From contig DFBX01000076.1 of NCBI GenBank assembly GCA_002366795.1, forward strand, positions 1-64,000: a DNA stretch of 64,000 nucleotides. Direction: 5' to 3'. Position 1 is the stretch's first letter. Every line of letters begins with the position of its first letter. The position numbers and the translations under genes are program-made. The stretch comes from Rhodobacteraceae bacterium UBA3069. GTDB lineage: Bacteria; Pseudomonadota; Alphaproteobacteria; Rhodobacterales; Rhodobacteraceae. The notes under the pieces were generated by a model. That model worked only from the letters and a program-made list of their open reading frames with translations. It did no database searches and was not told the origin of the DNA. This document shows positions 58,639-64,000 of the stretch, one piece after another.

Positions 58639-59586
58639 ATGGGGCGGTTCTTGATCCGGCGGCTTTTGGGGTTGATCGTTGCGCTGGCGGTGGCCAGCGT
58701 TGTGATTTTTCTGTGCCTGGAGGTCGTGCCAGGTGATCCTGCGGCCTATATGCTGGGGGTGAATGCGCGGCCCGATACCTTGGCGGCGCTTCGGGCCGAG
58801 CTGGGTTTGGACGGGTCTGCCGTTCAGCGGTATTTCGACTGGATTGGCGGGATGCTGCGGGGCGATTTCGGCATCAGCTATACCTATCGCACACCGGTTT
58901 CCGGGATGATTGTTGACCGGATGTGGGTGTCCTTGCCGCTGGCACTGTATGCGCTTGGCCTGAGTGTGGCGATCGCTTTTCCCGCCGGGATCTGGGCGGC
59001 CTCGCGCCGAGGCTCTGCTGCCGATCTGGGGGTGATGGGGGTCACGCAGCTGGGCGTGGCGGTGCCGAATTTCTGGTTCGCCATGCTGATGGTCTTGCTG
59101 TTCGCGATCAAGTTGCGCTGGTTTCCGTCGGGCGGGTTTGCCGGTTGGGACGAGGGGCTGTTTGCCGGATTGAAAAGCCTGACCCTGCCGGCGATTGCGC
59201 TGGCGCTTCCGCAGGCGTCGATCCTGACGCGGGTGATGCGGTCATCGCTTCTGGACACGTTGGGCGAGGATTACATCCGTACTGCCCGCGCCAAGGGCGT
59301 CAGCCGCCGCCGCGCGATTTGGGCGCACGGGTTGCGCAATGCGCTGATCCCGGTGTTGACGATCATCGGCTTGCAGTTTTCGTTCCTGCTGGCCGGGGCG
59401 ATCATCATTGAAAACGTGTTCTACCTGCCGGGGCTGGGGCGGCTGGTGTTCCAGGCCATATCCTCGCGCGATCTGATCGTGGTGGAATCGGTTGTGTTGC
59501 TGCTGGTGTTTGCCGTGATTGCCGTGAATTTCGCTGTGGACATGGCCTATGGGCTGGTTGATCCCCGGCTGAGGGGGCGGCGATGA
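58639..59586 (+). CDS. ABC transporter, DppB-type permease
   Basis: The 315-residue inner-membrane permease has an N-terminal RRLLGLIVALAVASVVIFLCLEVVPGDPAAYMLG and about six helices. The cytoplasmic EAA-type loop is SSLLDTLGEDYIRTARAKGVSRRRAIWAHGLRNALIPVLTIIG (about 212-254), and FLLAGAIIIENVFYLPGLGRL follows. It is the first permease of a DppB/DppC pair and overlaps the next gene by 4 bases. Confidence 0.92.
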   Translation: MGRFLIRRLLGLIVALAVASVVIFLCLEVVPGDPAAYMLGVNARPDTLAALRAELGLDGSAVQRYFDWIGGMLRGDFGISYTYRTPVSGMIVDRMWVSLPLALYALGLSVAIAFPAGIWAASRRGSAADLGVMGVTQLGVAVPNFWFAMLMVLLFAIKLRWFPSGGFAGWDEGLFAGLKSLTLPAIALALPQASILTRVMRSSLLDTLGEDYIRTARAKGVSRRRAIWAHGLRNALIPVLTIIGLQFSFLLAGAIIIENVFYLPGLGRLVFQAISSRDLIVVESVVLLLVFAVIAVNFAVDMAYGLVDPRLRGRR

Positions 59587-60395
59587 AGGGGCTGTGGCTG
59601 GGCGCGATACTGGTGTCGGTGTTCGTGGGGGCGGCGCTACTCTCGCTCGTGTGGGTGCCGTATGACATCATCCAGATGAACATGGCGCAAAGGTTGCAGG
59701 GTCCGTCATGGCCGCATCCGCTGGGGACCGACCATTACGGGCGCGACATGCTGAGCATGATCATGCTGGGCGCGCGCACTTCCATTGCGGTGGCGTTGGT
59801 GGCGGTGGGCATCGGCATGGGGCTGGGCGTGCCGCTGGGGCTGACGGCGGCGGCGCGGCGGGGGGGCTGGATCGACGAGATCGTGATGCGCGGCAATGAT
59901 CTGATCTTTGCCTTTCCCTCGCTTCTGATCGCCATTCTGATCACCGCGATTTTCGGGGCGTCGGCGGTGAATGCCATTATCGCCATCGGGATTTTCAACA
60001 TCCCCGTTTTTGCGCGCCTGGTGCGGGGCGGGGCGCTAAGCCTTTGGACGCGCGACTATATCCTGGCCGCCCGCGTGGCGGGGAAGGGGCGTGCGCGTAT
60101 TTCCATTGAACATATCCTGCCGAACCTGACCAACCTGTTGATCGTGCAGGGGACCATCCAGTTTTCGCTGGGTATCCTGGCCGAGGCGGGCCTATCCTAT
60201 GTCGGGCTTGGTGCGCAGCCGCCGGTGCCCAGTTGGGGGCGGATGCTGGCGGACACGCAAACCATGTATTCGATTGCCCTGCATCTGGCGCTGGTTCCGG
60301 GGCTGTCGATCTTGCTGACCGTGCTTGGGCTGAACCTGATGGGCGACGGGCTGCGTGATTTGCTGGACCCGCGGGTGCGGAGGGCGGCGCGATGA
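59583..60395 (+). CDS. ABC transporter, DppC-type permease
   Basis: The 270-residue permease has PHPLGTDHYGRDMLSMIMLGARTSIAVALVAVGIGMGLGVPLG near the start and the EAA loop region RDYILAARVAGKGRARISIEHILPNL (about 158-183). It pairs with the DppB-type permease in a heterodimer. It overlaps both flanking genes by 4 bases. Confidence 0.92.
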   Translation: MKGLWLGAILVSVFVGAALLSLVWVPYDIIQMNMAQRLQGPSWPHPLGTDHYGRDMLSMIMLGARTSIAVALVAVGIGMGLGVPLGLTAAARRGGWIDEIVMRGNDLIFAFPSLLIAILITAIFGASAVNAIIAIGIFNIPVFARLVRGGALSLWTRDYILAARVAGKGRARISIEHILPNLTNLLIVQGTIQFSLGILAEAGLSYVGLGAQPPVPSWGRMLADTQTMYSIALHLALVPGLSILLTVLGLNLMGDGLRDLLDPRVRRAAR

Positions 60396-61981
60396 GCCTT
60401 TTGCAGATTGAGGGGCTGCACATGGCGATCCATGGCCAGCCGATCTTGCGCGACGTTTCGCTGTCGCTGGCACGCGGAGAGGTATTGGGCATCATCGGGG
60501 AAAGCGGGTCGGGCAAGTCGATGACCGCCTTTTCGGTGATGCGACTGCTGCCGCGCGGGGCGGGGTGTCTGGGCGCGGTGCGGTTGGACGGGCGCGACCT
60601 GTTGCAACTGCCGGAGCGGCAGATGAATAACATACGTGGACGTATGGTCGGCATGATTTTCCAAGAGCCGATGACCGCGCTGAACCCTTTGAAGACGATC
60701 GGGGATCAGGTGGCGGAGACGGTGCGCCTGCACGAAGGGCTGTCGCGACGCGCAGCGTGGGACCGTGCGCGCGCGGCATTGGCGCGGGCCGAATTGCCCG
60801 AGGAAAGCTTCCCCCTGACGCGCTATCCGCATGAATTGTCTGGCGGGCAGCGGCAGCGGGTGGTGATCGCCATGGCCATCGCCTGTCGCCCCGCGCTGCT
60901 GATCGCGGACGAGCCGACGACGGCGTTGGATGTTACGACGCAGGCGGAAATCCTGAACCTTCTCAGGCGGTTGGTGCAAGAGGAAGGCTGTGGCCTCATG
61001 TTGATCTCGCACGATCTGGCGGTGGTGGCGAGCATGGCCGACCGCATCGCCATCATGCGCGCCGGTGAGGTGGTAGAGCAGGGGCCGACCGCCGAAATTT
61101 TGCGGCAGATGCAGCACCCCTACAGCCGCGCCTTGCGGGCGGCCTCGGCCCACGCGCCAGAGCGGGGGGCGGTTGCGACGGGCGAGACCTTGTTGAACTG
61201 CGACGGGGTGGTGCGGGACTATGCCCTGCCGCGCGGGCTGCTCGCCGCGCCGCAGCATTTCCGGGCCGTGGACGGTGTGAGTTTCACCATCAAGCGGGGC
61301 GAGAGCCTTGGGCTGGTCGGGGAATCCGGCTGTGGCAAGTCCACCTTGACCCGCGCCATTCTGGGGCTTGAGCCGCTGCAAGCCGGCCGGATCGAGATTT
61401 CCGGACAGCCGATCAATGCCAATGGCCATGTCGATCCAGCCATTCGCAAGCATATGCAGGTGGTGTTTCAAGACCCCTATGGCAGTTTCAACCCGCGTCA
61501 CCGGGTCGAGCGGTTGATTTGCGAGCCGTTTCATCTTTGGGACGATCCGCCCGTGGGCGCGGCGCGGGACAAGGCCATTGCCGATGCGCTGGAGGCCGTG
61601 GGCCTGTCGGTCGCGGACAGGCACAAGTTTCCGCATGAATTCAGCGGCGGGCAGCGGCAGCGCATCGCCATTGCCCGCGCCCTGATCACCCGCCCCGACC
61701 TGATCATCCTGGACGAGGCGGTCAGCGCGCTGGACGTGTCGGTGCGCGCGCAGGTGCTGGGTTTGCTTGCGGATTTGCAGGGGCGGCTTGGCCTGACCTA
61801 CCTGTTCATCAGCCACGATCTGTCAGTGGTCCGGTCGATCACCGACCGCGTGCTGGTGATGAAGGCCGGAAAAATCGTGGAGGAGGGGGAAACGCGTGCC
61901 GTGTTCGACGCGCCCGCGCATCCCTATACGGCGCAGCTGATCAAGGCCGCGCCGCGTTTGCCGGAAGGCGTGGGAGGATAA
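60392..61981 (+). CDS. ABC transporter, fused two-domain ATPase (DppD-DppF type)
   Basis: The 529-residue protein holds two complete ATPase domains. Domain 1 has Walker A GESGSGKS (about 36-43), signature LSGGQRQRVVIAMAI and Walker B LLIADEPTTALD. Domain 2 has Walker A GESGCGKST (about 308-316), signature FSGGQRQRIAIARAL and Walker B LIILDEAVSALD, where DEP is DEA. Each is followed by an oligopeptide-transporter C-terminal extension. The fusion removes the need for two separate ATPase genes and gives a fixed 1:1 ratio. Confidence 0.93.
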   Translation: MSLLQIEGLHMAIHGQPILRDVSLSLARGEVLGIIGESGSGKSMTAFSVMRLLPRGAGCLGAVRLDGRDLLQLPERQMNNIRGRMVGMIFQEPMTALNPLKTIGDQVAETVRLHEGLSRRAAWDRARAALARAELPEESFPLTRYPHELSGGQRQRVVIAMAIACRPALLIADEPTTALDVTTQAEILNLLRRLVQEEGCGLMLISHDLAVVASMADRIAIMRAGEVVEQGPTAEILRQMQHPYSRALRAASAHAPERGAVATGETLLNCDGVVRDYALPRGLLAAPQHFRAVDGVSFTIKRGESLGLVGESGCGKSTLTRAILGLEPLQAGRIEISGQPINANGHVDPAIRKHMQVVFQDPYGSFNPRHRVERLICEPFHLWDDPPVGAARDKAIADALEAVGLSVADRHKFPHEFSGGQRQRIAIARALITRPDLIILDEAVSALDVSVRAQVLGLLADLQGRLGLTYLFISHDLSVVRSITDRVLVMKAGKIVEEGETRAVFDAPAHPYTAQLIKAAPRLPEGVGG

Positions 61982-62108
61982 ATTGGTGATTTCTTGCAGG
62001 GCAATACGCCATGGTTGATCGCGCGCGGCCGGAGGAGATCGCGCACAGGTCAGGCAGTTTCTGGAGCCGCATTGGGACGAATGGCACCGCAAGGCCGGAT
62101 CGCTGCCG

Positions 62109-62471
62109 ATGGTGTCGGACAGCCAGGGCACCTGCGGACGTTCGGCGCTGTTTTTGCGTGATGTTTTGCGCGACGAGGGGATCGCCGCGCATTTTGCCGC
62201 CGGATCGCCGGTGGAAGGCCGCAAGGGGTTTCACGCGCCAAACGGCTGGCACGGGCATGCCTGGGTGCGGGCGGGCAGTTGGATTGCCGACGTGACCGCC
62301 GACCAGTTCGGATGCGAAAGGGTTGTGGTGACAGCGGCGGACGATCCGCGCTACGCGGAGGGGACGGACACGGCGGAGCCGGAGTTCATTGCTATACGTC
62401 AGCGTATGGTGCGGGAATTGATGGCCGCGTGGATTGCACGCGGCAAGGGAGGAAAAACAAATGCGGCTTGA
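62109..62471 (+). CDS. small Cys-His-Asp protein, transglutaminase-like candidate, 5' end probably frameshifted
   Basis: The 120-residue frame begins at an internal ATG. It has Cys in DSQGTCGRSALFLRDVL, His in NGWHGHAWVRAGSWIADVTADQFG and Asp in the same segment, in the order of a transglutaminase-like catalytic triad; the function is unproven. Upstream codons in this frame (CAGGTCAGGCAG...) continue to encode a plausible protein (QVRQFLEPHWDEWHRKAG), with no start before a TGA. An ATG at 62011 with MVDRARPEEIA runs into this frame only if one base is added near 62044-62047. It may therefore be a frameshifted gene or a sequencing error. Overlaps the next SDR by 11 bases. Confidence 0.6.
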   Translation: MVSDSQGTCGRSALFLRDVLRDEGIAAHFAAGSPVEGRKGFHAPNGWHGHAWVRAGSWIADVTADQFGCERVVVTAADDPRYAEGTDTAEPEFIAIRQRMVRELMAAWIARGKGGKTNAA

Positions 62472-63201
62472 TGGAAAACGGGCGATCGTGACTGGCGCGG
62501 CCAGCGGTTTCGGCGTGGGCATCGCGCGTAAATTCGCAGAGGAAGGCGCGCGTGTCATGGTGGTGGACGTGAACGCCGAAGGCGCGGCTCAGGTCTCGGC
62601 GGACCTGGGCGGGGATGCCATCGCGCAGGCCTGCGACTTGGGCAATGCGGATGATGTGTCCGCCATGCGCGCAGCGGCAGAGGCCGCCTGGGGCGGCGTG
62701 GACATCATCGTGAACAACGCGGGCGTCACCCATCTGCCCACCCCGTTGGAGGAGGTCAGTGAGGATGATTTCGACCGCGTGTTCCGCGTGAACTGCAAGT
62801 CGATCTACCTGATTGCAAGGGAGTTCGTGCCCGGTTTGGGGCGTGGCGCGAATATCGTCAACGTGGCGTCCACTGCGGGGCTTAGCCCGCGGCCACGGCT
62901 GAACTGGTACAATGCCTCGAAGGGGTGGGTGATCACCGCGACCAAGGCGATGGCGGTGGAGCTGGCCCCGCGCGGCATCCGCGTCAACGCGCTGTGCCCG
63001 GTGGCGGGGGACACGCCGCTATTGGCATCCTTCATGGGAGAGGACACGCCGGACATGCGGGAAAAGTTCTTGTCCACCATCCCTATGGGGCGGTTTTCGA
63101 CCCCCGAGGATATGGGCAACGCGGCCTGCTACCTGGCCTCGGACGAGGCCAGCATGATCACCGGCGTTGCGATGGAAGTGGACGGCGGGCGCTGCATCTG
63201 A
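62461..63201 (+). CDS. SDR family oxidoreductase
   Basis: The 246-residue classical SDR has VTGAASGFGVGIARKFAEEGARVMVVDVNAEG (about 10-41), VNNAGVTHLPTPLEE, NVASTAGLSPRPRLNWYNASKGW (Ser, Tyr, Lys), and ITGVAMEVDGG near the end. The ATG at 62461 has GGGAGGAAAAACAA upstream. It is co-directional with, and overlaps, the small Cys-His-Asp gene, so it probably belongs to the transporter operon. Substrate unknown. Confidence 0.88.
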   Translation: MRLDGKRAIVTGAASGFGVGIARKFAEEGARVMVVDVNAEGAAQVSADLGGDAIAQACDLGNADDVSAMRAAAEAAWGGVDIIVNNAGVTHLPTPLEEVSEDDFDRVFRVNCKSIYLIAREFVPGLGRGANIVNVASTAGLSPRPRLNWYNASKGWVITATKAMAVELAPRGIRVNALCPVAGDTPLLASFMGEDTPDMREKFLSTIPMGRFSTPEDMGNAACYLASDEASMITGVAMEVDGGRCI

Positions 63202-63208
63202 CGCCGGT

Positions 63209-63236
63209 GCGAGGTATTTTCAGAACAATGAAGGGG
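63209..63236 (+). repeat. dispersed intergenic repeat, copy D
   Basis: GCGAGGTATTTTCAGAACAA followed by TGAAGGGG, just after the SDR gene and before the major facilitator gene. The core GGTATTTTCAGAACAATGAA equals copy C. Confidence 0.7.
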
Positions 63237-63311
63237 CGGGCTTGCCTGCGGGCGGGCCGCGTGGCATCTGTTTGCGTCTTGAAGTGTCGTGGGTCAAGGG
63301 GAGGGCCGGGG

Positions 63312-64000
63312 ATGCGTATCGGATTGGTGGTGCTTTGTGCGGGCTATGTTCTAAGCCAGTTTTTCCGCGCGTTTCTTGCGGTTCTGTCGGAGGTTCTGGG
63401 CCGTGATCTGGGCGCGGGCGCCGAGGAACTGGCCATTGCGTCCGGCATGTGGTTCCTGACCTTTGCGGCGATGCAGATTCCGGTCGGCTGGGCGCTGGAC
63501 AAGCTGGGGCCGCGCCGCGCCGCTGCCAGCCTTCTGGCGTTGGGCGGGGCTGGTGGCGCGGCGGTTTTCGCGCTGGCGCAGATGCCGTGGCACATCAGCC
63601 TTGCCATGGGGTTGATCGGCGTGGGCTGCTCGCCCGTGCTGATGGCATCCTATTTCATTTTTGCGCGGGTCTATGCCCCGGCGAAATTCGCCATGCTGGC
63701 GGCCGTAATGCTGGGCACAGGTAGTCTTGGGAACCTGTTGGGATCGGCCCCGCTGGCATGGGCCGTGGGCGCGATGGGCTGGCGCGCGTCGCTGTGGGGC
63801 ATGGCGGCGGTGTCCCTGCTGGTGGCGGTGCTGATCGCGCGCACGGTCGAAGACCCGCCCAAGGCCGATGCGCAGGGCGGCGGGTCGCTGTTGAGCCTGA
63901 TGAAGATGCCCGCGCTGTGGCCTTTGCTGCCCTTGATGGTGGTGGCCTATGCGCCCTCGGCCGGGCTGCGCGGGCTTTGGATCGGGCCATATCTGACCGA
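63312..64000 (+). CDS. major facilitator superfamily transporter (partial, cut by window end)
   Basis: The first ~229 residues of an MFS transporter are present, with about seven hydrophobic helices from MRIGLVVLCAGYVLSQFFRAFLAVLS onward. The first cytoplasmic loop motif GWALDKLGPRRAA (about residues 59-71) is the MFS loop 2-3 signature. GGAGGGCCGGGG precedes the ATG. The 3' end lies outside the window. It follows the SDR by 110 bases, with the repeat copy between, and its substrate cannot be told. Confidence 0.85.
   Translation, partial: MRIGLVVLCAGYVLSQFFRAFLAVLSEVLGRDLGAGAEELAIASGMWFLTFAAMQIPVGWALDKLGPRRAAASLLALGGAGGAAVFALAQMPWHISLAMGLIGVGCSPVLMASYFIFARVYAPAKFAMLAAVMLGTGSLGNLLGSAPLAWAVGAMGWRASLWGMAAVSLLVAVLIARTVEDPPKADAQGGGSLLSLMKMPALWPLLPLMVVAYAPSAGLRGLWIGPYLT

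Noticed and set aside
1..64000. Insertion sequences, prophage or defence islands
   Set aside because: No transposase, integrase, phage structural, toxin-antitoxin or defence gene was recognised; apart from the small dispersed repeat the window looks like core and catabolic chromosome.

Overview
The window looks like chromosomal DNA of an alphaproteobacterium of the Rhodobacteraceae/Roseobacter group. The basis is high GC content, dense operons with 4-base ATGA junctions, the alphaproteobacterial 5S sequence, a cobalamin-riboswitch btu operon carrying cbiZ, a form II RuBisCO cbb operon, and a short GTATTT...CAATGAA intergenic repeat. Species was not determined.

Layout. (1) 1-400: 3' end of a 23S rRNA gene, a 5S rRNA gene and a rho-independent terminator. 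(2) 0.5-4.1 kb: molybdate transporter modABC, abutted end to end by a convergent THUMP-type 23S rRNA methyltransferase. (3) 4.2-8.6 kb, minus strand: a beta-oxidation trio (bifunctional enoyl-CoA hydratase/3-hydroxyacyl-CoA dehydrogenase plus a large and a small acyl-CoA dehydrogenase) that resembles the pimeloyl/dicarboxylate type. (4) 8.8-14.1 kb: adenine deaminase, then zinc uptake (zur-znuC-znuB divergent from znuA around a Zur-box-like palindrome) and a carboxymuconolactone decarboxylase-family protein. (5) 14.1-21.7 kb, minus strand: one riboswitch-headed operon btuB-btuF-btuC-btuD-cbiZ-exbB-exbD-exbD-tonB, a self-contained outer-to-inner-membrane corrinoid uptake and remodelling unit. 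(6) 21.8-31 kb, minus strand: a medium-chain reductase, then a long acyl-CoA operon (two acyl-CoA dehydrogenases, SDR, MaoC hydratase, second SDR, thiolase, histidine phosphatase, APH-fold kinase, hotdog thioesterase). (7) 31.1-36.1 kb, plus strand: a divergent Liv-type ABC importer (binding protein, two permeases, two ATPases). (8) 36.5-42.8 kb: two acyl-CoA ligases, a quinone-type oxidoreductase, an IclR regulator and an SDR. (9) 42.9-53.6 kb: cbbR divergent from cbbF-P-T-G-A-M-E-Z-Y, a Calvin cycle operon with form II RuBisCO and no phosphoglycerate kinase or form I genes. (10) 53.8-56.8 kb: an M20 amidohydrolase converging on panB-panC. (11) 57.0-64.0 kb, plus strand: an oligopeptide-type ABC importer with a fused two-domain ATPase, a small Cys-His-Asp protein whose 5' end looks frameshifted, an SDR, and a major facilitator transporter cut off by the window end.

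Physiologically this suggests a metabolically flexible marine-type bacterium that imports and beta-oxidises unusual acyl substrates, scavenges B12 precursors, zinc and molybdate, and can fix CO2. The most interesting hypothesis is that the 23-31 kb operon couples an ACAD10/11- or LvaA-like kinase to acyl-CoA dehydrogenases, as in catabolism of 4-hydroxy acids via a phosphorylated acyl-CoA. Other points of interest are an arginine in the Walker A lysine position of LivF, loss of the NAD-selecting aspartate in the Calvin-cycle GAPDH, a 59-codon frame inside the cbb operon, strong intercistronic hairpins, and the dispersed repeat family.
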